In this document: piece after piece, positions 50,239-59,908 of the stretch
Layout of the letters: every line of letters begins with the position of its first letter
Numbering within the stretch: position 1 is the first letter of the stretch
Assembly: GCF_038007965.1 (NCBI RefSeq)
Contig: NZ_JBBOYD010000001.1
Coordinates: forward strand, 4,194,501-4,258,500
Length of the DNA: 64,000 bases
DNA from: Niallia sp. FSL W8-0635
Lineage (GTDB): Bacteria > Bacillota > Bacilli > Bacillales > Cytobacillaceae
Direction of reading: 5' to 3'
Position numbers and translations under genes: made by a program
The notes under the pieces: generated by a model
Databases searched by the model: none
The model's input: the letters and a program-made list of their open reading frames with translations, nothing else
What the model was told of the DNA's origin: nothing

Positions 50239-51291
50239 CTATAATAAGACTTTTCCTATTAATCCACTAATAATCCCTAAAACAACGACGGAAAGACTGA
50301 CAAATACGAGTACTTTCCTCGGGAAGGATTTAGCGACCATCAATAAGGATGGCAAGCTAATGCTTGGTAAGGTAATAAGCAAGGCAGCAGCTGGTCCTGC
50401 TCCAAGTCCCATCAGCATTAGTGTTTGAATAATTGGGATTTCTGCGGCTGTCGGAATAACGAAAAGCATTCCAGCAATGGCAAAAATCAGAATAGCAATC
50501 AAACTATTTGACATGCTGTCACTTAATTGAGGAAAAATCCAAAAACGTGCAGCTCCTAAAATTAAAACAGACAGAACATACGCCGGAATGACATAAAGAA
50601 CCATGCTTCCTAAAGAAGTAAGCCATCTTTTCATAAAAGAACGCTTATCCTCTTCGGCATCTTCTAGTAATTTATCAACCGATACAGCTGGTGTATCTTT
50701 TACAAAGCGATTAGCGAGATAGCTAATGCCAAAGGTTAAGATTAGTCCAATCACAAGTCGTAGTAATGTAAACTTCCAAGAAAGGACAAAGGTCATGAAA
50801 ATTAAGGTTGCGGGATTGATTGTCGGGTTTCCAATCCAAAAAGCTAAGCTTGCGCCGACAGAAGCATTCTTTTTGCGAAGTCCAACAGCAACTGGCGCGG
50901 CACAGCAAGTACACATCATTCCCGGAATGGATGCAAGTCCAGCTGCAGCTGTACTGCCAAAGCTAGTTTTCCCCAGAACCTTCAGCAACCACCCCGACGG
51001 CAAAAGTACTTGAACAAGTGATCCTAGGAGAATACCTAATACAGCTGCTTTCCATACAGATTGGAAGTAGACAACAGTATAATCTACTGCCGCACTCCAT
51101 GTAAAAGAGTTTGCAAGCTGATCTTGGAGAATGGAATCTCCGATAGAATGTGTTTGAAAAGAAAGGATTGCTTTATGATAATATGGCCACCATTTCACAT
51201 AAGTAAGACCAATTACCGTAACTACTATAAATAGAAAAGCGAACCAAAACGTCCTTTTTTGGCTTGATTGCTCCTCTGTTAATGTACTCAT
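50239..51291 (-). CDS. YraQ/ArsP-like permease (UPF0718)
   Basis: This is a 350-residue permease with eight or so membrane helices in two related halves. The cysteine motif MCTCCAAPVAVGLRKKNAS in the first half is typical of this family, which includes ArsP. GNPTINPAT follows, and the second half has GAGPAAALLITLPSISLPS. ATG at 51291 follows AAGGTGA. The substrate could be a metal(loid) or thiol compound; no arsenic genes are nearby. The adjacent selD gene is divergent, so a link to selenium is only a possibility. Confidence 0.85.
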   Translation of the reverse strand: MSTLTEEQSSQKRTFWFAFLFIVVTVIGLTYVKWWPYYHKAILSFQTHSIGDSILQDQLANSFTWSAAVDYTVVYFQSVWKAAVLGILLGSLVQVLLPSGWLLKVLGKTSFGSTAAAGLASIPGMMCTCCAAPVAVGLRKKNASVGASLAFWIGNPTINPATLIFMTFVLSWKFTLLRLVIGLILTFGISYLANRFVKDTPAVSVDKLLEDAEEDKRSFMKRWLTSLGSMVLYVIPAYVLSVLILGAARFWIFPQLSDSMSNSLIAILIFAIAGMLFVIPTAAEIPIIQTLMLMGLGAGPAAALLITLPSISLPSLLMVAKSFPRKVLVFVSLSVVVLGIISGLIGKVLL

Positions 51292-51490
51292 CTCTTTCAC
51301 CTTCGATATCATTAAATTAAGTGCGTTTAAATTATATCACATATTTATTTTTAGACACTCGAAAAAGATTTACCCTCCTTTTTTTCCCAAGCAATCTACT
51401 TAACATGCATTGTCCTGCTAACTGCTTTATAATAGAGAATGAAGCTTATAAAAAAAATATTTATTTTACTAGAAAGAAGGTTGGTGTCAT

Positions 51491-52540
51491 ATGACACAGT
51501 CTTATTCCGTTAAACTTACATCTTTATCCTCAAAAGGAGGCTGCGGTTGTAAAATTGGACCTGCTGATTTATCGGAAGTGATTCGTACTCTTCCCCCAGC
51601 TGAAAAAAATCCAAATCTTCTTGTTGGCTTAGATACAAGCGATGACGCTGGCGTATACAAGCTTACAGATGATTTAGCGATTGTCCAAACCGTTGATTTT
51701 TTCACACCGATTGTGGATGATCCCTATTCATTCGGACAAATTGCTGCGGCGAATGCCTTAAGTGATATATATGCAATGGGTGGAAAACCATTAACTGCCT
51801 TAAATATCGTTGCTTTCCCTATTTCTGTATTGGAAAAAGAAATTCTGGCTGATATTATGCGTGGTGCTGGCGATAAAGTAAAGGAAGCTGGAGCTACTCT
51901 TGTTGGCGGTCATTCCATTGATGATAAAGAGCCTAAATTTGGTCTTGCTGTCACTGGTACGATTCATCCAGATAAAGTACGTACAAATGCCGGAGCTAAG
52001 CCGACTGATAAATTAATTTTAACCAAACCAATAGGTGTCGGCATATTAACTACTTCTATTAAAAGAGGACTTTTGACAACAGAAGAAATTGATCGTGTTA
52101 CGACAGTTATGGCTACACTGAATAAGAAGGCTGCCGAAGTAATGAATGCTTATGACGTCCATGCTTGTACGGATGTCACTGGATTTGGACTTCTTGGACA
52201 TGCTTCTGAAATGGCGAAAGGAAGCAATACCACTATTAAAATCGCGTCCAAGCAGGTTCCTGTTCTTCCTCGTGTAAAAGAACTTGCACAAGAAGGCGTT
52301 ATTCCTGGTGGTACGAAAAATAACTTTGCACATTTAGAAGGCGATGTTACTTTCTCTTCTGAATTGGATGAAATCGATCAATTGATTTTATGCGATGCTG
52401 TAACCTCTGGTGGATTGCTCATCTCCGTTAAAGGCGATCAAGCAGATGCATTATTACAGGAATTAGTTGGCGCTGGTGTAGAAGCTGCCATCATTGGTGA
52501 CGTCACAGAAGAACAGCCTGGTCATATTTTTGTTGGGTAA
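51491..52540 (+). CDS. selD: Selenide, water dikinase
   Basis: This 349-residue enzyme makes selenophosphate from selenide and ATP. The active-site motif GGCGCKIGP near residue 18 has a cysteine codon (TGC), not selenocysteine, at the catalytic place. GHSIDDKEPKFGLAVTG and DVTGFGLLGHASEMA are the other family motifs. GAAGGTTGG precedes the ATG. The next gene, 18 bp downstream, encodes the selenouridine synthase, so the selenophosphate is used for tRNA modification. No selA or selB is seen in the window. Confidence 0.96.
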   Translation: MTQSYSVKLTSLSSKGGCGCKIGPADLSEVIRTLPPAEKNPNLLVGLDTSDDAGVYKLTDDLAIVQTVDFFTPIVDDPYSFGQIAAANALSDIYAMGGKPLTALNIVAFPISVLEKEILADIMRGAGDKVKEAGATLVGGHSIDDKEPKFGLAVTGTIHPDKVRTNAGAKPTDKLILTKPIGVGILTTSIKRGLLTTEEIDRVTTVMATLNKKAAEVMNAYDVHACTDVTGFGLLGHASEMAKGSNTTIKIASKQVPVLPRVKELAQEGVIPGGTKNNFAHLEGDVTFSSELDEIDQLILCDAVTSGGLLISVKGDQADALLQELVGAGVEAAIIGDVTEEQPGHIFVG

Positions 52541-52558
52541 GAGAAAGGCGGAGCTACC

Positions 52559-53620
52559 TTGTTTCAAGATATAACGATTGAACGATTATTTGAATTACGG
52601 GAGAAAAAAGAATTTTCTTTAGTGGACGTTCGTTCTCCCTCTGAATTTCATGAGCACTCTATTCCAGGCAGTATTAATATTCCACTTTTTACAGATGAAG
52701 AAAGAGCAGAGGTGGGAACGATTTATAAACAAGTCAGCGTAGACGCTGCAAAGGCTCGCGGCTTGGAAATTGTTTCTGCCAAACTTCCTGCTTTCATCCA
52801 ATCCTTCCAGGAATTATCTAGGGATGTAGTGGTATTCTGCTGGCGCGGTGGAATGCGTAGTAAAACAGCGGCAACGCTTATTGATTTAATGGGTGTGCAT
52901 AGCTACCGCTTGCAAGGCGGATTCCGTACGTATCGCCAATGGGTCATTCATAAATTAGATACGATGGAAATGGCACAAGATGCGATTGTGTTAAATGGCT
53001 ACACTGGTTCCAATAAAACAGTGATTCTACAGCAATTAAAACAAGAAGGACTTCCTATTCTTGAATTGGAAGGAATGGCGAATCACCGTGGGTCGATCTT
53101 CGGACAAATTGGCCTGAAGCCTAACAATCAGAAGACATTTGATTCCTTACTTGTCGGCGAAATCGAAAAGCTCCCCTCTTCTCCCTATTTTTTAATGGAG
53201 GGAGAAAGCAAGCGCATCGGAAAAGTATTGATGCCAGACTTTCTTTTGAAAAAAAAGGAGAATGGCGTGCAGCTCTTTATCCATATGCCAATTGAGGAGA
53301 GAGTCCAGCATATATTAGCAGACTATTCTCCATGGGATCATCACGACGAATGTGTAGAAGCATTCCAGTTAATTAAGCGACGCATTCACACACCTGCTGC
53401 CGCAAAAATAGAAGATGCATTGCAGACCGAAAATTACGCCGAAGCCGTCACCTTGCTGCTAACCTATTACTACGATCCACTCTATGAAAGAACAGCAATG
53501 CAATACAAAGATGAACAAACAATTGATTTATACGTGAAAAATACAGAGGATGCGATTGCCAAAGTGAAGGAATTTTGGCAAAAGAAAAGTCGCACAGCCC
53601 AGAAGAGCGAAGTTAACTAG
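52559..53620 (+). CDS. mnmH: tRNA 2-selenouridine synthase
   Basis: An N-terminal rhodanese domain (LVDVRSPSEFHEHSIPGSIN, with the catalytic cysteine in VVFCWRGGMRSKT near residue 95) is joined to a P-loop domain. The P-loop reads NGYTGSNKTVIL, with asparagine where relatives as I recall them usually have glycine before the lysine. GGESKRIG-like sequence (MEGESKRIGKV) follows. A TTG start follows GGCGGAG. It converts 2-thiouridine at the tRNA wobble position to 2-selenouridine using selenophosphate from the upstream selD product. The two genes form an operon. Confidence 0.94.
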   Translation: MFQDITIERLFELREKKEFSLVDVRSPSEFHEHSIPGSINIPLFTDEERAEVGTIYKQVSVDAAKARGLEIVSAKLPAFIQSFQELSRDVVVFCWRGGMRSKTAATLIDLMGVHSYRLQGGFRTYRQWVIHKLDTMEMAQDAIVLNGYTGSNKTVILQQLKQEGLPILELEGMANHRGSIFGQIGLKPNNQKTFDSLLVGEIEKLPSSPYFLMEGESKRIGKVLMPDFLLKKKENGVQLFIHMPIEERVQHILADYSPWDHHDECVEAFQLIKRRIHTPAAAKIEDALQTENYAEAVTLLLTYYYDPLYERTAMQYKDEQTIDLYVKNTEDAIAKVKEFWQKKSRTAQKSEVN

Positions 53621-53789
53621 CACTTTGTTGGGTCTTGGGTTTTGGGTTATGAGTAAGCTTTACTGCTTGTGTTTTGGACGAGTGGTAGAGCTTTTTTGTT
53701 GTTGGGAATTTGGGAGAGAAGTTGGGGGTTATGATTTGGAAGTTGAGGTTTATTTTCTAAGGCTTTGGGTTGTGAGCTGAAAGTTTGGT

Positions 53790-53885
53790 TTTATTGTCCA
53801 AAGTTATTGCTTTATGATCCAAAATTTCGGGTTTATTGTCCAAAGTTCCTGATTTATGATCCAAAATTTTTGTTTATTGTCCAAA
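53790..53885. repeat. TTTATTGTCC/TTTATGATCC tandem array, 5 clear units
   Basis: Units start at 53790, 53811, 53832, 53853 and 53873 (21, 21, 21, 20 nt) and alternate strictly between TTTATTGTCCAAA and TTTATGATCCAAAA. Degenerate TTGGG/TTTGG-rich sequence from 53630 may be older units. It lies between convergent genes. Confidence 0.88.
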
Positions 53886-53985
53886 CGTATCCCCTACTAC
53901 TCTTTAATTAAGGGCCAGCGTAAAAAGCAGTAAAAATTAACAAATGAAAACCGCTTTCCCCATCCCCCTCTCCCCAAAACCAACA

Positions 53986-54033
53986 AAAAAAACACCTCTC
54001 AAATGTAGATTTCCCTACACTCAAAAGGTGTTT
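53986..54033. terminator. Terminator between mnmH and galU
   Basis: AACACCT/AGGTGTT plus TGTAG/CTACA form an interrupted stem of about 17 bp, followed by T8 on the minus strand; it can also serve the plus strand. Confidence 0.8.
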
Positions 54034-54037
54034 CTTC

Positions 54038-54934
54038 TTATAATACTTTGATTTTTGCTAAATCAGCTTTATCAAGTACTTCTTTCATATATTCAAGAAT
54101 TTCTTCTTTCATTTCATCACGTTGTAACGCAAATTCTAATGTTGTTTTTACGAATCCTAGCGTTTCGCCAACATCGTAACGATCTCCTGCGAAATCATAT
54201 GCAAATACGCGTTGAATTTGGTTTAATTGTTGGATAGCGTCTGTTAATTGGATTTCTCCGCCTGCGCCTGTTTGTTGCTTTTCTAAGTACATGAAGATTT
54301 CTGGTGTTAGGACATAGCGACCCATGATTGCTAGGTTAGATGGAGCTGTTCCAGGTGCTGGTTTTTCAATGAAATTGTTAACCTGGTATCTTCTTCCTTC
54401 GCTATCGCTTGGATCTACAATTCCGTAACGATGTGTTTCGTTGTCTGGTACTGATTGAACACCAATAACAGAAGCATGTGTTTCTTCATATTGGTCAATT
54501 AATTGTTTTAGGCAAGGTGTATCGCTTTGTACGATATCATCACCAAGTAAAACAGCAAAAGGCTCATCGCCAATAAAGCTTTTCGCACACCAAACGGCAT
54601 GTCCTAAGCCTTTAGGCTCTTTTTGTCTAATATAATGAATATCTGCAAGATTAGAAGAGTATTGAACTTTTTCAAGTAAATCAAATTTCTTCTTATCACG
54701 AAGGTTTTGTTCTAATTCGTGGGCGTAATCGAAGTGATCTTCAATCGCTCTTTTTCCTTTACCAGTAACAATAATAATATCTTCAATACCAGAAGCAATT
54801 GCTTCTTCTACAATATATTGAATAGTAGGTTTATCGACAATTGGTAACATTTCTTTCGGCATTGCTTTCGTTGCTGGCAAAAATCTAGTTCCTAGACCAG
54901 CGGCTGGAATGATCGCTTTTCTTACTTTTTTCAA
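54038..54934 (-). CDS. galU: UTP-glucose-1-phosphate uridylyltransferase
   Basis: This 298-residue nucleotidyltransferase starts [31 protein letters not shown], the GalU signature, followed by [17 protein letters not shown] and [20 protein letters not shown] start follows AAAGGAGGAAATAAC and is preferred over the TTG at 54955. It makes UDP-glucose for exopolysaccharide, teichoic-acid glucosylation and glycolipids, so it links metabolically to the surface clusters in the first 20 kb. It is monocistronic. Confidence 0.96.
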   Translation of the reverse strand: MKKVRKAIIPAAGLGTRFLPATKAMPKEMLPIVDKPTIQYIVEEAIASGIEDIIIVTGKGKRAIEDHFDYAHELEQNLRDKKKFDLLEKVQYSSNLADIHYIRQKEPKGLGHAVWCAKSFIGDEPFAVLLGDDIVQSDTPCLKQLIDQYEETHASVIGVQSVPDNETHRYGIVDPSDSEGRRYQVNNFIEKPAPGTAPSNLAIMGRYVLTPEIFMYLEKQQTGAGGEIQLTDAIQQLNQIQRVFAYDFAGDRYDVGETLGFVKTTLEFALQRDEMKEEILEYMKEVLDKADLAKIKVL

Positions 54935-54966
54935 GTTATTTCCTCCTTTAGGCAATTCACTTTATG

Positions 54967-54994
54967 ATTATACCATTTTTTTGCTAAAAAGGAA
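54967..54994 (-). promoter_or_regulatory. Probable galU promoter
   Basis: On the minus strand TTCCTT and TATAAT are 16 bp apart, 32 bp before the TTG start. The -35 is weak. The rest of 54995-55252 is AT-rich, with no gene seen. Confidence 0.5.
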
Positions 54995-55252
54995 CTCTAA
55001 TCCGTATTTCATTTTTGTAAAATTATTACACATTTAATAGAATAGTGTTCTATATTATGTCCGAAAAAAAGAAAATACTAGATTCCAAACATAATATCGT
55101 TCTTAATAACGTACGTCTATCGTATCACTTTTTCATATCTTTGAAAATAGTTATATATGTATTTTTAATTAAACTTATCACTTCTTGAAATATTTTGTCA
55201 AATAGCCCTCCTTTTTATATGTTGAATATTCAGAAAACTTTATTTAAGCATA

Positions 55253-55286
55253 CAAAAAAAGAGCTGTAATTACAACCCTTTTTTTA
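55253..55286 (-). terminator. Terminator after the DUF1541 lipoprotein gene
   Basis: On the minus strand GGGTTGTAA pairs with TTACAGCTC (G-T pairs) and runs into T7. Confidence 0.65.
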
Positions 55287-55291
55287 CAACA

Positions 55292-55840
55292 TTATTCAGC
55301 AAATACTTCTTCCTCTGTAACCCATTTGTGATTGGTTACCATCTCGCCGCCTGTTGTTGGTTGGTAATCTACCATATACACGGTTGTGTTCTCAGCGGAT
55401 TCAATGGTTGCCTTTGCGCCTTTCATGCCTTCCATATGATCTGCTTCCAGGGTAACCTCTGTCCCTTTCTCAAGCATTTCACTTCCAGCATCCTTTATTT
55501 CATCCTGAATTACCCATTTATGATGCTTGACTGGGTCTCCTCCTGTCGTTGGAGTGTAAGTCACTTGATAGGCAATGGTATCGAACGCATTTAATACAGT
55601 CGCATCTGCTCCGTCCATCCCTTCCATGTGATCCGCTTTTAAGATCACTTGACTACCTTCCTTATAGGTGGGATCTTCTGCAGGCTCTAGTCCGTCGGGA
55701 ATATCTGTAGAGCCAGATTCTTGATGCTCATGCTCGGTGTGACTTGATTCCTTGTCACTATTTTCTTCAGCAGTTGAACAGCCATAGAACAATAGCAATA
55801 CGCAGAAAATAGCAGCGATATAAACATGTCTACTTTTCAT
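55292..55840 (-). CDS. DUF1541 (YdhK-type) lipoprotein
   Basis: A signal peptide with lipobox LLFYGC (cysteine near residue 21) is followed by a His/Glu-rich linker (SSHTEHEHQESG) and two tandem DUF1541 repeats. Each repeat has ADHMEGM(D/K)GA, YTPTTGG or YQPTTGG, and HKWV. GAGGAGG precedes the ATG. Proteins of this family are surface-exposed and often adjoin copper or metal genes, which are not seen here. Histidines and methionines suggest metal binding. It is monocistronic. Confidence 0.92.
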   Translation of the reverse strand: MKSRHVYIAAIFCVLLLFYGCSTAEENSDKESSHTEHEHQESGSTDIPDGLEPAEDPTYKEGSQVILKADHMEGMDGADATVLNAFDTIAYQVTYTPTTGGDPVKHHKWVIQDEIKDAGSEMLEKGTEVTLEADHMEGMKGAKATIESAENTTVYMVDYQPTTGGEMVTNHKWVTEEEVFAE

Positions 55841-55902
55841 TTTCTACCTCCTCTATTATGAATTCTTTCACTCTAGAGGATTTTTTAAACATACAAAAAC
55901 CA

Positions 55903-57588
55903 TTAATTGGCTAAAGGTAATCGAATGATGAAGGTTGTGCCGACACCATTTTCTGATACGAAATCGATTTCGCCTTTATGTTCTGCGATAATATTATAGC
56001 AGATGACTAATCCGAGACCTGTTCCTTTTTCTTTTGTTGTATAAAAAGGTTCGCCAAGTTTATTCTTTATTTCATTGGGAATTCCTTTTCCATTGTCCTT
56101 AATGGTGACGACAATCCATTCCCCATCCAGTCTTGCTTCCATATTGATAATGCCGCCATTATCCATTGCTTCAATTGCATTTTTGACCAGATTGATAAAA
56201 ACCTGTTTCATTTGATCAACATTACATAAAGCATATAAATTATTATCATATGTATCTAAATTAATGGCCACATTATCTAGATTGGCTTGTGACTGCATTA
56301 ATGTATAGACATCCAGGAGAATCTTCCCAATATTTATTTCTTTAATTTCTGACGTAACTGGCTTTCCTAGAAACATTAACTCGCTGGCAATGGTTTCGAT
56401 CCGATTAATTTCGATATCAAGGATTGGATAGATATCTTCTAATTTCATTGCTCCTTCGTATGCGAGCTTTAGGAACCCTTTAATAGCAGTAAGAGGATTT
56501 CTAATTTCATGGGCAATACTTGCTGCTAATTGACCCGCGATTCCTAGTTTTTCATTCTTAATCTGAAGCTGTTGATTTTCTTTTCTAACACTTATATCTC
56601 TGGCGATGATAATAATTGTTGAGCTTAAATCCTCGAAGAGAAAAGGATATGCTAAAATCTCTACCTCTACTATTTTTCCCTTAGAGGTAATAAGCTCCAT
56701 TTCGTAGGGAGCGGCTATTTCTCCTCCCCAAATAAGCTCTTCTTTTTCTAGATACTTTTCTAAGAAATCTGGTTCCATAATCTCATAAGCTGACTTTCCA
56801 ACAATGTCTTCGGTTTCTAATAGTTTTTCAGCTGCTTTATTTGCATACATAATAATATTATTGGAAGTAATGAAGACCGCATCCAGCATGTCTTCTACTA
56901 GTCGGGAATAGTAGGTTTGTGCTAGCTGAAGATTGGCAATCGTTTCTTCGTATTTGCCATTTCTTATTGGGGAAGGAACCTTTATTTCTTTTGTATAACC
57001 ATTAGATAATGAAAATTCCGTATCTGTCATCACATATGGATGGTAGTTTTTTAAATCGATATAATTGCTTGCAGATAATTGTGTCCCATCATAGACACAT
57101 ACCGCATAATTATGATAGTCCCTTATGTACTCGTCCACTTCATTCTCATATTGAAGGAGGTGGTCCATGATTTTGTCTTGATTGGAGAGAATGGGGGCTT
57201 TTCCCCAAAAACGAATCGTTATATCCCTATTGAAAAAATAACTAGAATCAATCGAGCCACTAATTGCTTCTATAATATTAGCTAAATGAAGATTTCCACT
57301 ACTATGGTAGACCTCTTCACTATCTACAAAATAAATCCGACTAATTTTTTCCTTATTCAACCCTCTTTCTTCCAGCTTTTTGATTATTAGTGGCCATATT
57401 TCCTTCTGATCTACAAAGACAACTTTTTGCTCCAAAAGCAGACCAGCTTTAATGAAGGACGCTGCATTCGTTATGTATGTATCTTCGTTGTTTGTTATGT
57501 ACATGATATGGGCGCCATAAGTCATATCAGAGAGATTTGTAAGAGCAATCTCTGGATGAAACCTTGTCTGAGGAGTATATACAGCCAT
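55903..57588 (-). CDS. MEDS-PAS histidine kinase
   Basis: This 561-residue soluble kinase has an N-terminal MEDS (DcmR-type) sensory domain (HIMYITNNEDTYITNAASFIKAGL, about residues 25-170) and a PAS domain (about 225-345). HisKA follows, with the phospho-acceptor in ASIAHEIRNPLTAIKGFLKL near residue 358, and then an HATPase with NAIEAMDNGG, DNGKGIP and GTGLGLVI. No response regulator lies beside it, as with the sporulation kinases that feed Spo0F. TTGGGGGT precedes the ATG. A role in a phosphorelay is inferred. Confidence 0.93.
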   Translation of the reverse strand: MAVYTPQTRFHPEIALTNLSDMTYGAHIMYITNNEDTYITNAASFIKAGLLLEQKVVFVDQKEIWPLIIKKLEERGLNKEKISRIYFVDSEEVYHSSGNLHLANIIEAISGSIDSSYFFNRDITIRFWGKAPILSNQDKIMDHLLQYENEVDEYIRDYHNYAVCVYDGTQLSASNYIDLKNYHPYVMTDTEFSLSNGYTKEIKVPSPIRNGKYEETIANLQLAQTYYSRLVEDMLDAVFITSNNIIMYANKAAEKLLETEDIVGKSAYEIMEPDFLEKYLEKEELIWGGEIAAPYEMELITSKGKIVEVEILAYPFLFEDLSSTIIIIARDISVRKENQQLQIKNEKLGIAGQLAASIAHEIRNPLTAIKGFLKLAYEGAMKLEDIYPILDIEINRIETIASELMFLGKPVTSEIKEINIGKILLDVYTLMQSQANLDNVAINLDTYDNNLYALCNVDQMKQVFINLVKNAIEAMDNGGIINMEARLDGEWIVVTIKDNGKGIPNEIKNKLGEPFYTTKEKGTGLGLVICYNIIAEHKGEIDFVSENGVGTTFIIRLPLAN

Positions 57589-57686
57589 TAAAAACCCCCA
57601 ACTTTCTTTATAAGTTTAATATCCTTTTATTATAGCACGGAAATTTCCGACAATTCGGCTCATTTTTGTTTTTCCATAAAAATTAA

Positions 57687-57730
57687 AGGGACAGTTCTTA
57701 ACTGCTTTAATGCAGTTAAGAACTGTCCCT
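57687..57730 (-). terminator. Terminator of the antiporter gene
   Basis: A perfect 19-bp stem (57687-57705 with 57712-57730) around six bases, then TTTAATTTTT on the minus strand. The stem contains GGGACAGTTC, similar in style to the GGACAGACC hairpin at 24040. Confidence 0.85.
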
Positions 57731-57734
57731 TCTC

Positions 57735-59759
57735 TTATTCTTCATATTCATATAATGTGGCACTTTCAATATAGTTAATAAATCGGCGCAAGTCTTTTGC
57801 CTGCTCTCGATTTAACTCCCCTTTTTCATACATTTGCTGAATGGAAGCACGCTGTTGATCAACGATGTGTAAACGTAGTTCCTCCTTCTGTTCCTGCATT
57901 TTCTCATTAAAGGCTTCACTTGGTTTTTCCCAGCGATCGACCATTCGTTGATACTCTAGAATGACTACTTGTATTTGCTGCTTTTGCTCCGATGATTCTT
58001 TCCCTTTTTCTAGATATGATATGGCGGATTTCATCGAGTTTAACTGAATTTCTTTTCCGATGCGAACTTGCTCTCTTCTATCCATCTTTGTACTACGATT
58101 CTTTCGCATGATGCGACCCCAGCTTCTCATCACTTTTCCAAAGAGAAACCTCGTTCCCGCCTGAACATTTGTGGAAAGTGCCTCTTCCCGATAATCCAAT
58201 GATTTTTCAAATACTTCAAACACTTCTTCTGTCATTTTATGCTCATCGAATAATTGGTGAATATAGTTTCGTTCTTGCTTTAAAGCGCGCAATCTTATTT
58301 CTGTCATTGTTCTTAGATTAGTCTCTTCTTCCTCTGTTCCTGCCACGTGATTTAACTGCCGAATGCGGCGTTTATATTCATCGATTAATTCATAAGCTGC
58401 TGCGCTATTTTCTTCCGTCATTTCTAGATATAGCTTATCAATGGTTGCCAGCATAATCCTTTTCTTGGTAGTGATTAATAAATCCTCATCATCCATTTCG
58501 AATGTACCACTATTTTTACTAAGATATGGCAAGAATATCGTCGCTGCAAGTAAAGTAAAGAGAATAACACCTGCAGCAAGAAAGAGAATTAATGATCGTT
58601 CAGGAAATCCTTGTCCAGTATGGATAACAAATGGGATGGATAGAACCCCTGCCATAGTTACTGCACCTCGAACTCCCGTCAAACTAACAATTAGTGTATG
58701 CTTTATACTTGGCTTCTCCATTTCATTCGTTTGATCCATCTTATATTCATAAATGGAAAATAAATACGACCAACAAAAGCGGATACCAAGTATGACAATC
58801 CCGATTAAAAGGACATAACCGATAATTAACCAATTGCTCAAGGACGGATCTTCTACCGTATCTACAATGGAAGAAGGGATATTTAAGCCTAATAATAAGA
58901 AAACTATGCCATTGAGAATAAATATAACGATGGACCAAATGTTTTCTGTTAAAACCTGTTCCTCCGCAAGCATTGTCTCTGTTCTCTCACTTACTAATGA
59001 ATGAATAATCCCACCGACCACTACAGCAATAACACCAGAAGCATGAAGCATTTCCTCTGCAACAATAAAGATTAAGAAGGGAGTCAACACCTGTAATAAA
59101 GAGTGAAAGGTAACATCCTGTATCCCTTGTTTTCGTAAAATAAAACGAATCATGATAATAAGAAGACTCAAAACTAATCCTGCAACTGCCCCTATGAAAA
59201 AGGTGTACGTAAAATCAGTAATCGCCTCTGTAATCGAGAAATAGCCTGTAACCACAGCCGCAACCGCATAATTAAAGGCTACTAATCCTGAAGCATCATT
59301 GATAAGCGATTCCCCTCTCACTAGGTTGAGCACTTTTGCCGGAATATGAATTCGCTTCGCAATCCCATTTACTGCAACTGGATCTGTCGGGGAAAGAATC
59401 GCTGCTAATGCAAAGGCTGCAGCCAACGGAATACTTGGAATAAGCCAATGAATAAAGTATCCCCCAACAATCGTTGTCAGCAACACCAAAATAATCGCAT
59501 TCCCGAGAATGGACGTGCGCATTTTCCATAGTTCTTCTCTTGGAAAATGTCTGCCATCGTTATAAAGCAACGGAGCAACGAAGAGTAGTAAAAACCACTC
59601 TGCCTCTAGCTCGAACTCAAATTCAGAAAATAAAAGGGCCATCACAACTCCAAAAGCAATTTGCGTAAGCGCAGTGGGAATGGACGGGATATAATGGCTA
59701 ACAATATTGGATATTAGTAAACAAAATAATAGTAAAATAATTGTAATTAGCAGATCCAT
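57735..59759 (-). CDS. CPA1-family Na+/H+ (monovalent cation/proton) antiporter
   Basis: This 674-residue protein has about 12 membrane helices. The ion-binding motif ILSPTDPVAVNGIAKRIHIP lies near residue 130, and GESLINDASGLVAFNYA follows. A cytoplasmic helical tail of about 220 residues matches NhaK/YjbQ-type antiporters. ATG at 59759 follows AAGGAGA; an upstream in-frame ATG at 59801 is less well placed. It exchanges Na+, K+ or Li+ for protons at the cell membrane. It is monocistronic with a strong terminator. Confidence 0.93.
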   Translation of the reverse strand: MDLLITIILLLFCLLISNIVSHYIPSIPTALTQIAFGVVMALLFSEFEFELEAEWFLLLFVAPLLYNDGRHFPREELWKMRTSILGNAIILVLLTTIVGGYFIHWLIPSIPLAAAFALAAILSPTDPVAVNGIAKRIHIPAKVLNLVRGESLINDASGLVAFNYAVAAVVTGYFSITEAITDFTYTFFIGAVAGLVLSLLIIMIRFILRKQGIQDVTFHSLLQVLTPFLIFIVAEEMLHASGVIAVVVGGIIHSLVSERTETMLAEEQVLTENIWSIVIFILNGIVFLLLGLNIPSSIVDTVEDPSLSNWLIIGYVLLIGIVILGIRFCWSYLFSIYEYKMDQTNEMEKPSIKHTLIVSLTGVRGAVTMAGVLSIPFVIHTGQGFPERSLILFLAAGVILFTLLAATIFLPYLSKNSGTFEMDDEDLLITTKKRIMLATIDKLYLEMTEENSAAAYELIDEYKRRIRQLNHVAGTEEEETNLRTMTEIRLRALKQERNYIHQLFDEHKMTEEVFEVFEKSLDYREEALSTNVQAGTRFLFGKVMRSWGRIMRKNRSTKMDRREQVRIGKEIQLNSMKSAISYLEKGKESSEQKQQIQVVILEYQRMVDRWEKPSEAFNEKMQEQKEELRLHIVDQQRASIQQMYEKGELNREQAKDLRRFINYIESATLYEYEE

Positions 59760-59871
59760 TTTGTCGTCTCCTTGAAGTTTGCTTTGATTAGTTTCTCTCA
59801 TTTTAAAGTGGATTATGTTGTTCTTGTTGTTAGGACGATCAAAAAGGTAGCAACCCTCTTTCTGACCGACT

Positions 59872-59902
59872 AAAAAGAGACTCCTTTTAATGGAATCTCT
59901 CT
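59872..59902 (-). terminator. Terminator after the GNAT-DinB genes
   Basis: On the minus strand AGAGATTCC pairs with GGAGTCTCT (one G-T pair), then TTTTTAG. Confidence 0.85.
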
Positions 59903-59908
59903 ATATGC

